Notes: generated from the sequence alone by a model not told the origin. A DNA stretch of 64,000 bases from Choristoneura fumiferana (GCF_025370935.1 NC_133472.1:21105805-21169804), one strand, 5' to 3'; positions 55,301 through 63,350 are shown, counted from the stretch's first letter. Numbers and translations are program-made.

Positions 55301-56517
55301 TTCTGAGGTAACAAACAAAAAAATACAGCCGAATTGATAACCTCCTCCTTTTCCTTTAAGTCGCTTTAAAAAACAAGCTGTCATTATCAATATATGACAC
55401 GTCATTGAAAACAAGCACGTCTACTTGCAATCTCGAAATTGATTCGTATTTGAATCATAAGTCGTTTTGCTTCTAGGTATAACCACTTCTTGTGTGGAAT
55501 TTGTTCTGAGTTAGCTTCTTGACTTATTATTTATTCGTAGCCTCTACCCCACCTGATCGTTAGTGCAGATGAGACTGAAGATGTAGCTCATTCGTACAGT
55601 AGCAACATATTGAGTCTGTCGTTGAAAAGCCCTAAATAGTAGTGTGTCGTGTGAGTATTTGTTTATTGTTTGTGGTGGTTTGACAGAGACGCTGAGCACG
55701 GCGGCGGGCGCGTCGGCGGGCGCGGCGGCGGCGGCGGCGGCGGGCGCGCTGGCCGAGACGCTGCCGCGCGCGGGCGGCGAGCTGCGCGCGCGCGCGCTGC
55801 GCCGCCTCGCCGCGCTGGCGCAGCTCGCGCTCTCGCGCCTCGACCACGCCAATCCGCTACACATGTACGCTCTTATATACTTTCGATCACTCATGCTGCA
55901 GCCCGCGCGCCTCCACCACATTATGCACATTATGTCCCATATTCCTATATTATTAAACGAACGTGATGTGTACGTTTGTACACGTGTGGTAAACTATTTG
56001 CGTAATAATATTTATGAATTCATTATTTGTCGATATTTATTGTTTTTAATCTCTACAACAGCTAACAATTTTGATGAAATTTGAGTGACGAACCATTAAT
56101 CAAGCTTGGTCTCATCTCAGAGAAAACGGTTTAGATACGCGTGGCGCCCTCTTTCAACGAATAGGTGGGGTTTATCGAAATGCACAGAACGTTATTCGTG
56201 CAGATCGCGCAGGTCGTGTAGGGTATATTCTATAAGTCAGCATTCACGCCTGTACCCACAATTATAATTTGATAGTTTATGTAGATTAAACCCATTTGCG
56301 TGCTAAAAGAGAAGAAAGTCTCTTTTACGCCCCGTCATTCATGTCTGTCTATTTCCCCTGTTGCTTCGTTTCGCATTCAAGATTTCAGAAACTATTTTCG
56401 CTTCTGAGTGTTCCTTACCCAGCGGGGTCTGCAGCACTAATTATTCGTTGTATCGTTTGCAGGAAAGCAGTAGAACAAGCCAAAGCAGTAATAGCTGAGG
56501 CTCGGACGGCGGAGTGA
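19371..56517 (+). CDS. PAXBP1: PAXBP1/GCFC-family protein (PAX3/7-binding protein 1-like)
   Basis: Coding exons: 19371-19533, 24700-24827, 34047-34331, 38639-38771, 39827-39922, 41221-41344, 42612-42801, 47604-47724, 48690-48896, 48976-49151, 51131-51195, 51279-51460, 52614-52800, 53987-54120, 55687-55864 and 56463-56517. All have GT-AG borders and matching phases, for about 807 residues (human PAXBP1 is 917). The N-terminus MSLFRKPKRIQRRV is the family hallmark. Other diagnostic stretches are IPDAALIHAARKTRQQARELGDF, a coiled-coil ending DLIECLDEK, an Arg-rich helix before SSDDELPP, DAYVPDCLPKLLAPYVR, LVPTVVSGVVLPKLT and the C-terminal SRLDHANPLHM. The GCFC domain fills the second half. Family knowledge: a nuclear protein linked to TFIP11/DHX15-type splicing complexes and to PAX3/7-dependent transcription in vertebrates. 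Most exons after the third are extremely GC-rich and code Ala/Arg runs. Confidence 0.93.
20005..20250 (+). repeat. Dispersed repeat family A, copy 2
   Basis: Same ordered markers as at 7305-7560: cttccaataggtggattgac, acaataatttggtagtgaca, tggatcgtctccacaggatg and cagccaacaaaaagtac. It lies in PAXBP1 intron 1. Confidence 0.75.
20375..21475 (-). pseudogene. Internally deleted RTE-clade LINE
   Basis: The minus-strand 5' end at 21475 carries a leader and, near 21110-21065, the start of an endonuclease (ARRAPGRT and RLDEHLAELEVELGRIWW frames). After 21050 it jumps directly to the C-terminal half of the RT: MNTDKTKIITNS, VNEYIYLGKLI (21032-20847), LPCLTYA, then WKWAGYVAR and GQQKKRWVDEIVKTAGNNW (20611-20375). 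The middle of the ORF (most of the endonuclease and the RT core) is missing. One further frameshift lies near 20600. Confidence 0.8.
21720..23880 (-). pseudogene. Second RTE-clade LINE, split by an insertion
   Basis: On the minus strand 23877-23700 gives GVPQHLVHLIRRQYEHSTAA and GVKQGCILSPLL (RT fingers/palm). After a break, 22680-22590 gives RYADDTTLLAST, and 22562-22227 gives INRDKTKVMIVD and CYIYLGSTVT. 22191-21946 gives HITRNEDSMERLVVQGK in a shifted frame. The 0.9-kb block between 22727 and 23640 is a foldback-type insertion. Several frameshifts. Confidence 0.8.
22727..23300. mobile_element. Foldback element with inverted and direct arm copies
   Basis: The ~90-base arm from CATTCTGTAAAAAACTAGCC through ccaagtctaaggtt (22721-22813) is present inverted at about 22971-23062 and again, in that same inverted orientation, at about 23174-23275. 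The inner sequence 'actataataataaagaaat' is also mirrored. It separates two halves of an RTE reverse transcriptase. Confidence 0.75.
24359..24620. mobile_element. MITE with GCAGGGCTGGATTAA inverted ends
   Basis: GCAGGGCTGGATTAA at the left and TTAAATCCAGCCCTGC at the right enclose about 230 bases, including matching GGGCCCC blocks near both ends. It is hAT-like in its CAGGG ends, but no convincing 8-base duplication was seen. Confidence 0.65.
24855..25010 (+). repeat. Lepidopteran interspersed repeat fragment
   Basis: Contains 'ggcaaacgagcaagtgggtc', 'ctgatggtaagagatcacca' and 'ttgcagatgctttgccaacc', a combination I recognise as abundant in moth genomes (LINE or SINE 3' part). Confidence 0.6.
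25077..25230. mobile_element. Palindromic MITE (GTACAGTCAGCAGCA ends)
   Basis: GTACAGTCAGCAGCAAAAGT on the left pairs with ACTTCTGCTGCTGATTGTAC on the right. Inner pair TGGTGCTCAAAAT / ATTTTGAGCACCA. Whole element about 150 bp. Confidence 0.8.
25495..25740. repeat. Two tandem copies of a ~120-bp unit
   Basis: 'atgagcccaaactcaacggg' followed by 'gctacgtcgttttgttaccg' at 25529 recurs with a few changes at 25649. Confidence 0.7.
26378..27975 (+). mobile_element. Lep1/Helitron-like element with internal ~118-bp satellite
   Basis: It opens with ctactaatattataaatgcg and a (GAGT)n run at 26405-26430 and closes with cgggtaaaagctagt. Between 26483 and 27510 about nine imperfect copies of a unit built on 'atgaaatttggtatgtaggt', 'ggaataacacataggctact' and 'cgatattcccacgggatagg' are in tandem. 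A LINE 3' fragment interrupts it at about 27515-27780. No Rep/helicase coding. It resembles non-autonomous Lep1-type Helitrons. Confidence 0.65.
27515..27780 (+). mobile_element. LINE 3' end fragment
   Basis: Starts with 'gaccccatacatccccgtat', contains 'tttcttgcggcgcattcttc' and 'tgcccattgcggcctattta', and ends AATAAATGATTTGAATTTGAA. This is a recognisable moth LINE 3'UTR with its T/G/A-rich tail. An (ATT)n microsatellite sits at 27536-27557. Confidence 0.65.
28005..31615 (+). mobile_element. Array of Lep1/Helitron-like units
   Basis: Repeated heads 'taatattataaatgcgaaagt' with (CTGT)n occur at about 28012, 28290, 28554 and 29992. Each is followed by 'ctgaaccgattttgatgaaa' and 'gaatagaccttgggaaagaa'. 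Tails 'gcgggcaaaagctagt' end units near 29990 and 31613. The blocks 28850-30000 and 30290-31613 are two long parallel copies sharing the 145-bp clusters, a 'ttccaagtttc' segment, a 'tacggaaccctaaaaa' piece and a (GGAT)n part. Confidence 0.7.
31616..34046. other. Rest of PAXBP1 intron 2: small inverted repeats, no gene
   Basis: A palindrome at about 32635-32757 pairs GGGGAAAACAGTGTAT...TATGGCATAG with CTATGCC...ATACACGTGTTTTTCCCC. A second at about 33025-33262 pairs GCCCGAATTTCATTTGCCCG with CGGGCATATGAAATTCGGGC. A GGTTA run lies at 33139-33152. The remainder is unassigned. Confidence 0.5.
34748..37150. repeat. 2.4-kb foldback (long inverted repeat) in PAXBP1 intron 3
   Basis: The left arm (34748-35857) and right arm (36168-37150) are inverted copies. 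The outer ends are TAGTCATACTTGTTA and its complement. Shared stretches include 'gatgaaagcaagccgctttg', 'ccccttaggaacagagatg', 'cgatttcaatgtttaatatc' and the inner edge 'actataccgtttccggcata'. Each arm also holds a ~330-base direct repeat. The unpaired centre is about 310 bases. A TAC trinucleotide flanks both ends. No transposase seen. Confidence 0.85.
37151..38638. other. Right part of PAXBP1 intron 3, no feature
   Basis: AT-rich, short frames only. I see no family motif or strong repeat before the exon at 38639. Confidence 0.45.
38840..39025 (-). mobile_element. Short Lep1/Helitron-like fragment
   Basis: Begins actagccgttacccgcgac and ends near cacgtttataataagtagg, the complement of the family's tail and head. 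Interior contains gattcagcggtgtagacgtg. Confidence 0.6.
39923..41220. other. PAXBP1 intron 5 with one Lep1-like fragment
   Basis: 40919-41135 is a reverse-oriented Lep1-like unit (actagctgttgcccgcgact ... cgcttataatattagt). The rest shows no recognisable element. Confidence 0.55.
41425..41590. repeat. Diverged member of the 'accgccc' palindrome family
   Basis: Contains 'actaacgagagtatgagaag', 'gagggctttt' and 'cccttacggcccgta'. It is related to the near-identical pair at 47366-47518 and 47990-48142. Confidence 0.6.
41668..41778. mobile_element. MITE, GGGCTACTAC family
   Basis: ggggctactacaaaattc...tatgtagtagccctg. Inner motif cgaagttcgtatcgtaccgt is shared with elements at 58125-58385 and 59980-60090. 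Confidence 0.65.
42900..43810. mobile_element. Foldback element in PAXBP1 intron 7
   Basis: 'gagcaaggagcggaattttc' to 'ccattgtgttttatcgact' (42985-43060) is mirrored at about 43617-43690, giving ~85-base arms. Weaker similarity outside includes 'gagggattct' on the left and 'gattctaggttagaatcctg' on the right. Confidence 0.65.
44915..45030 (+). mobile_element. tRNA-derived SINE, copy 1
   Basis: TGGCAGTGTAGG (44930s) resembles a pol III A box with one mismatch. GGGTTCAATTCCC about 30 bases on is a B box. The body then reads 'tctggtttttctgtgcatcc' and 'cagtttgtattttcgac'. The flanks are not a folded tRNA, so it is a SINE and not a tRNA gene. Confidence 0.65.
45041..45528. mobile_element. Non-autonomous DNA element with ~48-bp inverted ends
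   Basis: ttaaactaatgtaagtatac...gagtcggcgccaaa on the left is mirrored by tttggcgccgactc...cttatattagtttaa on the right. The interior is GC-rich near 45300-45440 and non-coding. Confidence 0.75.
45795..47335 (+). repeat. Tandem duplication of a ~0.7-0.85-kb block
   Basis: 45797-46520 and 46653-47300 are parallel copies. Both start 'ataaccaagggtgg' and continue through 'atttcacccgagttagacac', 'gaggttgaacgccga', 'catctagatggccatgccga' and 'ttccgaacaggag'. Each has an internal hairpin, TCCATCTCTTTCTT facing its complement. Confidence 0.8.
47366..47518 (+). repeat. Direct repeat flanking exon 8, left copy
   Basis: 153 bases differing from the copy at 47990-48142 at only about three positions. 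Internally palindromic (agggcggta / taccgccc; ggaattacgaac / gttcgtaatt). Confidence 0.85.
47757..47805 (+). pseudogene. Truncated duplicate of PAXBP1 exon 8
   Basis: 49 bases identical to 47622-47670 inside exon 8, preceded by CTGTCAG as the real exon is. The frame (LEARALALQRRRAAFLS) then meets TAG at 47808. No donor site follows at once. If used instead of exon 8 it would terminate the protein. Confidence 0.7.
47990..48142 (+). repeat. Direct repeat flanking exon 8, right copy
   Basis: Partner of 47366-47518, offset by 624 bases, same orientation. Confidence 0.85.
48208..48277 (+). other. Exon-like GC-rich fragment
   Basis: After cttggcag an open stretch reads QLSLCMACVCSARTEQQHIMQ and then a stop. 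Its composition matches the PAXBP1 exons, but the phases of exons 8 and 9 join without it. I do not recognise the peptide. It could be a relic exon or chance. Confidence 0.25.
48538..48590 (+). repeat. Hairpin-ended repeat motif (GCGAGTCCGACTCGC)
   Basis: acggatccctt, GCGCGAGTCCGACTCGCACTTGG, then T-run. One of five copies in the window, followed here by a (TC)n microsatellite at 48640-48657. Confidence 0.65.
49670..50135. repeat. Two interspersed repeat fragments in PAXBP1 intron 10
   Basis: 49690-49810 is a 'gaaattttcacagataatgt ... ggaataaaataa' piece of the family at 6490. 49988-50130 matches 5910-6055. Confidence 0.6.
50495..50800 (+). repeat. Tandem duplication, ~152-bp unit
   Basis: 'catgatccgatataccgttt' through 'ttgaactgtagtaagtgttt' appears at 50499-50620 and again at 50651-50771, almost unchanged. 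The copy of the hairpin motif at 50821-50868 follows. Confidence 0.8.
51461..52613. other. PAXBP1 intron 12: repeats including SINE copy 2
   Basis: 52050-52200 is a 'gggttccggagcc' repeat with (CTGT)n at 52102-52125. 52235-52345 is a SINE with B box GGGTTCGATTCC and the same body as the one at 44915. The remainder is unassigned. Confidence 0.6.
52801..53986. other. PAXBP1 intron 13
   Basis: 52915-53120 is a degraded Lep1-like unit (ttactttttcacgctaaagc ... gcgtagccgcggataaag). The rest, including the moderately GC-rich 53800-53940, has no recognisable feature. Confidence 0.5.
54205..54440 (+). repeat. Dispersed repeat family A, copy 3
   Basis: Same ordered markers as at 7305 and 20005: cgaccaacttccagtaatcg, acaataatctggtaagtgac, caggatcgtctccgcaggac and cagtcaacaaaaagtac. 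Confidence 0.75.
54441..55686. other. Rest of PAXBP1 intron 14, no feature
   Basis: AT-rich with short frames. Nothing recognisable. Confidence 0.4.
55865..56462. other. PAXBP1 last intron, no feature
   Basis: It ends with a good acceptor (tatcgtttgcag). I see no repeat family in it. Confidence 0.5.
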
Positions 56518-57440
56518 ACACGACAGCGATCCGGGGACGCAGCGACCGGCGGCGCTGCAAACTACTTTCCGACAAACAAGTCGTTGGATAGCCCTACCTG
56601 AATTTGCTTCCATCTTTCTATTAATAATCCTACAAAATATATCCGTAATAGAAAAAACCTTCACAAACTCGGGGGCTCGTTGCAGTCTTAGGACTTTAAT
56701 TTTTTGAATTTGCTGTTACGTTAATATATGAGTACATATGTATTTGCAATATTGCCGACGATAAAAATTGATCATCTTGTGAACTTCAGTGTGCTAAAAA
56801 TTCAATCAAACTTTTAATTACATAACTGATGTCATATAACTGACGACCACAAAGCGCTTAGGACAGAAATTTTCATTACTTTTAGGGGAGGGCGAGGTAT
56901 TCGTGGACAGAAAACGTATAAAATTTAAAACTTGAATTACGTTGCGTACTTACAAAGCCATAAGAAAACAAAAACGTCACACAAATGCAGAGCACGCACA
57001 CAACTAAACATTTCCTACGACTAATGTAAGCATTGCATTGCCTGTAATATTGGTTTTTATGACTGGGGTTAGGCGCACGTCATATTTCTCTGTTATAAAT
57101 GCTTTGAGCTGGTGACGTAAAATTGAATATTTTTGACTAAATATGCCAAGGTTCCCATTTGCAACTTATTTTGAATTACACGGACGCTATCCTGAGACTT
57201 GTATCCTGTTCGTATTGTAGTCAATAGATTCCTTATATAGTCAACTAAGAAATTGCTTTACCATCTCAAGTTTAAATGTCATTTGTGTGGCTAAAAACAT
57301 AAAACATTTAATTGTGTTAATATGTTGTAGGAACTGCAATAAAAAATGTTAAAGAACTTAGTCAATTATGCTTCCAGACTTGTATACATATGTGTGTACT
57401 AAATAACCAATAAAAGGAATGTAATAAATGTAACTCGTAG
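56518..57440 (+). other. PAXBP1 3'UTR with two AATAAA signals
   Basis: AATAAA occurs at 57409-57414 and 57423-57428, after about 0.9 kb of low-complexity-free AT-rich DNA. This is the likely 3' end. Confidence 0.55.
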
Positions 57441-57464
57441 TCGATTCGGTTGATATTTTGTAAA

Positions 57465-58675
57465 AATATGAACTATGGTCTGTCCCATAATTCGAGATAC
57501 TAAAATGACGTTTCATGTGTTACCTGTTTTTTGCGTTTCATAAATAGTGATATGCCGCAACCGGTTATCACCGAAAGATTTTGTAGGTACCTATGTATGT
57601 ATGTAAAATATTAAAATATGAACGGATCCGTGATGTACTAAAATGTAGGGCACTTAGGACATTCTTAAAAAAAAGGTAAAATAGGTCTAATAAAAATGCG
57701 ACCGTTTTCGAGATATTTCGACTTTTTATAGATGTTGATGTTTAAGTTTCAATTTCATTCTTTGGCCTCTGTGTATACATATTTGTACGTATTTACAACC
57801 ATACACTTCTCGGCTTTGCTAAGAGGTTGACGTTTCCGTTTTTTCCGAAGCGAAAGTATTTCTTCGCTGTGTCGTCTATGCGACGAAGTACTTGGCTGCT
57901 CAAGAGTCCATGTTTAATCAAACAAAACTCAACAAAAACACGACCAAACAAAATTAACAAATAAAAAGTCTTATCTCAACAAATTTAACAAATAACGTCA
58001 ACAGCAACAATAACACGAGAAAACGCACTGATCACATCCGATGACAATACGAGTAAAGTAACGAAAATCGGTTGAATACCACTTGAATACCAAAAACATG
58101 AACAATGACGTTGTGTGATATCTGAGGGCCTACTCCGGAATTCGAGAATCAAAGTTCGCACCGCAGCGCCCCTCTCACTCCTGCATTAAATGGTAGCGTC
58201 AGAGGGACGGAACGACACGAGCCTCGACTTTCGAACTTCTTAGTAGCCCTGCTGGCCCTAACTACGAAATGAAAAACCCGAACTTCGTATGTTGCCGTCC
58301 CGCTGACGCTTATCTCATTTGATGTGCGAGTGAAAGGGACGGTGCCATACGAACTTCGTTTTTCTAGTTTTGTAGTGGCCCCTCTGTATTATTTTTTACG
58401 TTGGCACTAAGTGATGAACACTGTATTTTTACCCGTGCTTAGATTTTATCACTTTATCGTAAAAGTGCATTTATATTTACAAATTGGAAAGTAGAATATT
58501 GTATGCTATAATGTTATTTTTGCTATCGTAAAGTATACATGTTATCGGTCATTTACGAAACCGAAATCATGGAGCAGCACTGTTCCTTTTATGCTGGCCA
58601 CATTATTTTTACTTTTGACATTTCAGACTGTCATTTTAGTATCTTCATTTCAGGAATAGACCATAGTTGTATTTG
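57465..58675. mobile_element. Candidate DNA element bounded by a ~40-bp inverted pair
   Basis: 'aactatggtctgtccc' and 'agatactaaaatgacg' (57470-57510) are mirrored by 'gtcattttagtatctt' and 'gaatagaccatagttg' (58630-58672). Two MITEs of the GGGCTACTAC family lie inside. No transposase seen. Confidence 0.5.
58125..58385. mobile_element. Two adjoining MITEs, GGGCTACTAC family
   Basis: Each pairs a 'cgaagttcgtatcgtaccgt'-like block with a 'gggacggtacgacacgaact'-like block. The outer words are ggcctactc / gtagccctg and a second pair ending gtagtggccc. Confidence 0.6.
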
Positions 58676-59232
58676 TCAGGATGATCCTAACATGAACTAA
58701 ATTATTTGTGTTTGAGCTCTTCGTCCGTGTGATATTTGTGTTGCTAGCTGTATTGTATTATGCATTCATTGAAATTGGAGTAAGCCATTTTTGAAACTTT
58801 TATTGAACTTCCCTTTTTAATAACTGAAGTCTTGAATAACTGCCTCCGATTTGACCGGATCGTAGGAAAACTGGCTGGTTTACACAGAGCAACCTACTGG
58901 CACCTCATTAGAGGGCTACTCGGATTGTCTACTAATATCCCAGTAGCTTGGCAGTAGCAGGCCTTAGCTATTCTCACGATGGCTTATCTGCCCATCTCTT
59001 GAGAGTTTTCGCGATGTCGAGTCAACGTGCACTGATTAATAAATAGTGCTAGCGGTACACCCCGAAATTCAGCAAAAAGCTGTTAAAAGCATTAAAGTCG
59101 GAACGATTGATCTTTAGGTCATACGAATCAATTTGTCCCGTTAGCACGAAAAAAAAAAAACAAAAACGATCAACACTTACCACCTATTTCCATTGATTAA
59201 AGAACCTTGGGCAACTTTGTATGGAAAGTGTA

Positions 59233-59622
59233 CCAAAAACCAACAGAGCTGAAAAAAAAATATTCAGAGTAAATATCTATGAGAAATTGTGTTTTACCTG
59301 GACAGTTTTCCTTATAAATCCCGCTTTAAAAATCCTGGAGGGTAATTAAGACAGATTTACTCCGGTACCATGGTGTGTAAAATAAAAATATGTTCGTAGC
59401 CTTAACATTGTTTTCTAAGATTTCATACAAGCTAATATAAGGTGTTCTACCGATATTCTCCAAGAAAAACACAGTTTCTCATAGATATTTACTCTGACTA
59501 TAATATGTATATGTATATCTCAGTTATGCAATGGAATTCAACTCTGTGCCCATAGAATGAAATAAAGTAGATAAGCAGACCTTTTTAGTGACCAACTCTC
59601 AGCTCTGTTGATTTTTGGTCCA
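59233..59622. mobile_element. Nested palindromic MITE
   Basis: Outer arms ACCAAAAACCAACAGAGCTGA (59233) and TCAGCTCTGTTGATTTTTGGT (59600) enclose inner arms CAGAGTAAATATCTATGAGAAA (59264) and TTTCTCATAGATATTTACTCTG (59474). Confidence 0.75.
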
Positions 59623-59904
59623 TTTAGACGCATGGTCCTTTATCCGTCAAGTAAAATTAATCAATGGTGGTGAAACAGCCCCTTAATATTATTACGCATA
59701 AAACCTACAATGCGTATGATCCGTCACGCTCTTTACGCATATTGTTGTCAATTTTCTTATTAATTTCGTTAAATCAGATAGTTGTCCGAATACTTATTCA
59801 ACACAGTTGCCACTGCCAAGAAGTTGAGAAATACTGGATTTAATGTTGACGAATGTCACCAAATTTGTGGAAACAACGTGTAATCCATCCTAATAAATAC
59901 TAAA

Positions 59905-60157
59905 AGTAATATTATTATAAATGCGATAGTTTATGGGTCAGAGAGACATAGGCTACTTTTAATCCCGGAAAAATGCACAGCAGGGCTACTGCGAAACTTG
60001 AAACTCGAAGTTCGTATCGTACCGTCCCTCTCGCTCTCGTATCAGAGGGGCCGCACGACACGAACTTCGAGTTTCGTAGTAGCCCTGCAGTTCCCGAGGG
60101 AACAGCGCGCGATAACCGAATTCCACGCGGGCGAAGCCCCGTGCAAAAGCTAGTAAT
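59905..60157 (+). mobile_element. Lep1-like unit carrying a GGGCTACTAC MITE
   Basis: Head 'taatattattataaatgcga' and tail 'cgggcgaagccccgtgcaaa' plus agctagt. Between them the palindrome gcagggctactgcgaaactt ... agtttcgtagtagccctgca (59981-60091) is inserted. Confidence 0.65.
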
Positions 60158-60614
60158 CGTATAAACCAGACAACTACAACTCAAGATTAATATAAATCCA
60201 GGAATTATTTGATAAGCCAAAATTCTCTTTTGCAGTAATGGTTTTCGTGTGAATTTTATTCGATTTAACATATTCCGTAACTAAAAATAAACATCCGCGA
60301 CATAGTCGCAAATAGGCATAATAGCGTGACATAGTCGCGAGAAACGGTGAGGTGTAACAAAGACAGGAATATAAGTCAAACCACAAACAGTAGGGTTTTT
60401 TTTTATTGTTTGTCCTACTGAATATTCCGTAAACAGAACTTATGACAATGTTTGAATTATCAGATGCAAATTATGAATTTCCAATCATATTTATGTGACA
60501 ATGTTTGAATTTAAGCAGGTATCTGAGCTAGAGCTGAGGTTACCTACCGTTCAACTATAGTTCTGATACCTATACGTACCGTTTGTATAATGTAAGTTAT
60601 TAAGTAAAGACTCA

Positions 60615-60765
60615 AATAAACTACACATTATACGGTACACTCAGTGTATACACGCGTGACACTTGTGTTTATACAGAGATACTTAGTGTATTCATGCGTG
60701 ATACTCGCGTTCTTACAGTGACACTTCGTGTATACACATGGTGTACCGTGTAAAGTGTAGTAATA
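60615..60765. repeat. Tandem ~46-bp repeats inside an inverted pair
   Basis: Units of the form agtgtatacacgcgtgacac recur about three times (60650, 60690, 60730). Outer words ctacacattatacggtacac and gtgtaccgtgtaaagtgtag face each other. Confidence 0.65.
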
Positions 60766-61603
60766 ACATAACTCAATGTTGTAGTTAAGAACAACTGTCA
60801 AAAAATAAACGAAAACATGCGACTGTTTGTTTCAATACACTTTATTTTCGAGATTATGTATGTACAAAGCAAACCGAATAATCTGCCGAACTTTATGTAG
60901 GTATAGGTACACTTGCAGAAGCACTTTGAAGGGTTTTAAGGGTGATTTTCAATTGAGGCGAGCGGAGGTAAGTTGGCAGAGTTGTACAATCACGAGCGGA
61001 GACGTCAGTCAGAGGAGTCGGGAGATGTCAGTTCCAACTAATCTGATTCAATTTACAATTCCTGTTCATGAACGAAATAGCGCCATTTTGAAATTGTTGT
61101 TTATGTGAACAAAGTTTGGGCAAAATCACTATCTAAGTCTTAAAATCAAAATCGCTGGTAACGAAAAATAACGTCAATAGCAGAAGCAGAAAAAAATACC
61201 GTTTCATTAGTTTTCTGGACTTTCTTGAGAAGCAGTGGGAAGAAAAAGAAAATGAGATTGTGTCAAACGATTTTATTTCTTTGGTTATCCTAAAATGATT
61301 CGAGCTTAAAGACCAAGCTCAAACAGACAAATGTTCAACAGACTTAATGAAAATAACAGAAAGTGTTACTAAACAAAGGAAGTTATAATACAAAATATCA
61401 CATGAAACAACTAAATTAGACTTATAAATTTTGATTAGTAATCTACTTATCGTAAGATGTATATGGTTAATTTAGTCTAAATTAACATACCTAAGTAGCT
61501 AATACGTCTAATACCTATTAACTACCTGCTTTAAAATATGAATGTTTTGTATTTTGTTAGATCCTTGCAAGCACTTTGGATTTTGTCGATAAACATTTTT
61601 TTG

Positions 61604-61755
61604 TGATTAACCCGTCGAGTGACTTGGACAACCGTGTGTCTAACGAACGCCACCTGTCAGTGACCAAAATACAACTCGGTGAGAGCGATCTCCCAGTTGC
61701 GGACAAATTTCGCTATTGGTGCACCTCCGTGGCGCTCGACGGGTCAATAAACAAT
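61604..61755. mobile_element. Short MITE with TTAACCCGTCGAGTG-type ends
   Basis: Left gattaacccgtcgagtg and right cgctcgacgggtcaataa are inverted. No coding evidence. Confidence 0.55.
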
Positions 61756-61769
61756 TCATGAACAGAAGG

Positions 61770-62090
61770 CGCGTACAGATTATGCGCGGCAATCACTCGA
61801 ACATTGGACGTGGCGGCCGCGCGCAATGGAGACGGCGCTCGAACGTGCCGCGCGGCGATCCGAGCGCTGTTGGTTTTTGAGCCCGCATCTAAGAAGCTTC
61901 AGTCGCTGGCGCGCGCGCAGTTTGGACGGTTGTGTTGCGACGAACGTGGTTTAGAAAGAAATAATTGGCGAGCGCGCCACGCGCTGATCGAGCTGGATCG
62001 CTTGCTTCGCGGAGCCGCCGCGATCTACCTAAATTCCATCGAACATTTGCCGCGCGAACACTGGCGCATAATCTGTACACACCTTTACAT
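61770..62090. other. GC-rich island bounded by GTACAGATTATGCGC inverted ends
   Basis: gtacagattatgcgc at 61772-61790 is matched by gcgcataatctgtac at 62070-62085. Between them the DNA is markedly GC-rich, with an open frame that lacks an ATG and any family motif. Most likely a non-autonomous element. A gene-start CpG island is the alternative. Confidence 0.45.
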
Positions 62091-62304
62091 TACGATACTG
62101 GCGTACGAAAATATAAGGTTTGTTCAGACTGTTATGGACCGTAGGTACGGCTTCGTTACATGCAATAGGTTTCTGGTGTTAAAAAAGTTAAAATTTGCTT
62201 ACAAGCTTAACATTGAAATAAATATTATGTATGAACGAAAATTATGTTATCAACAGAGCAATTAGATTGAAAAGTACAACAAGGATAATTTGCTTCTCAA
62301 AAGC

Positions 62305-62430
62305 AGTGCTGAAACCAGCACCGGCCCTAGGGTTGAGAAAACGGCGCGGCCACTTTTGAGGAGGGGGTTTTTGAAAGGCTCGCCGCTAGAGACCGCTGAG
62401 CAAGTCTGGGGCTGGCGCTGGGTTAAATGC
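62305..62430. mobile_element. Short MITE with CAGCACCGGCCC-type ends
   Basis: gaaaccagcaccggccctag and tctggggctggcgctgggtt are imperfect inverted ends around about 90 bases. Confidence 0.5.
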
Positions 62431-62514
62431 TGTATGTAGGTAGATCTGTGTTGGCTAAGGCCACCGACGTAACTTCACCTGACACTTGCAATTTAATATT
62501 TACATCTATTATAT

Positions 62515-63350
62515 ACTAGCTGTTGCCCGCGGCTTTGCCCACGTTGTTTTTTTATCTGTATTTTCTTCCATAAGAACCTTCTCCTGACAGTAATGAACAC
62601 AACAAAAAAATAATTAGCGAAATCGGACCAGTCGTTCCCGAGTTTTGCGCTTAGCAACACATTTTAAGATTAATTTTTATTTATATAGAAGATAGATAAA
62701 AGAAAAAACTGACTGACTGACTTATAGATCAACGCACAGCCCAAACCGCTGGATCTAGAAACTTGAAATTTGGAATATATGTTCCTTAATAGGCGTAGAC
62801 GCGCACTAAGAAAGGATTTTTCGAAATTCCCACGGGATAGGGAATAAATGGGATTTATATTTTCACTTCGAAATGGCCCTATTTCCGTAACTATAATTAT
62901 TAGAAACTTCAAATTTGGTATGCAAGTAGGTAATACTAACAGCTAAAAACACTTTTCAAGATTTTACGAAATTCCCACGGGATAGTGAATAAATGGGATT
63001 TGTATTTTCACTTTTATTTAATGACCCTATTTCCGTAACTATAATTACTAGAGACGTCAAATTTGGCGAACAAGTAAGTAATACTAACAGCTAAAATCAA
63101 TTTTCAGGATTTATCAAAATTCCTACGGGATATGGAATAAAATGGAATTTATATTTTCGCTTCAAAGTGGCCCTAACTCCGTAATTATAAATATTAGAGA
63201 CTTCAAATTTGGCATGCAGGTAGATAATACTAATAGGTAAAAACTGTTCCAAAGATTTTCCGAATATCCCACGGGATAAAACGAATAAAGAGGATTTTAC
63301 ATACCAACTGAATCAGAAAACGCATAAGATAAACCAATAAAACTGGGAAA
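62515..63350 (-). repeat. Lep1-like element with ~145-bp tandem units
   Basis: Begins tactagctgttgcccgcggc, the complement of the family tail. Four imperfect units follow at about 62765, 62905, 63055 and 63200, each with 'gaaattcccacgggatag', 'ccctatttccgtaactataa' and 'cttcaaatttggtatgcaag'. Confidence 0.65.

Noticed and set aside
61804..62265. 153-codon frame as a gene
   Set aside because: It has no ATG at its 5' end, sits between inverted ends and shows no recognisable domain. Kept only as a finding.
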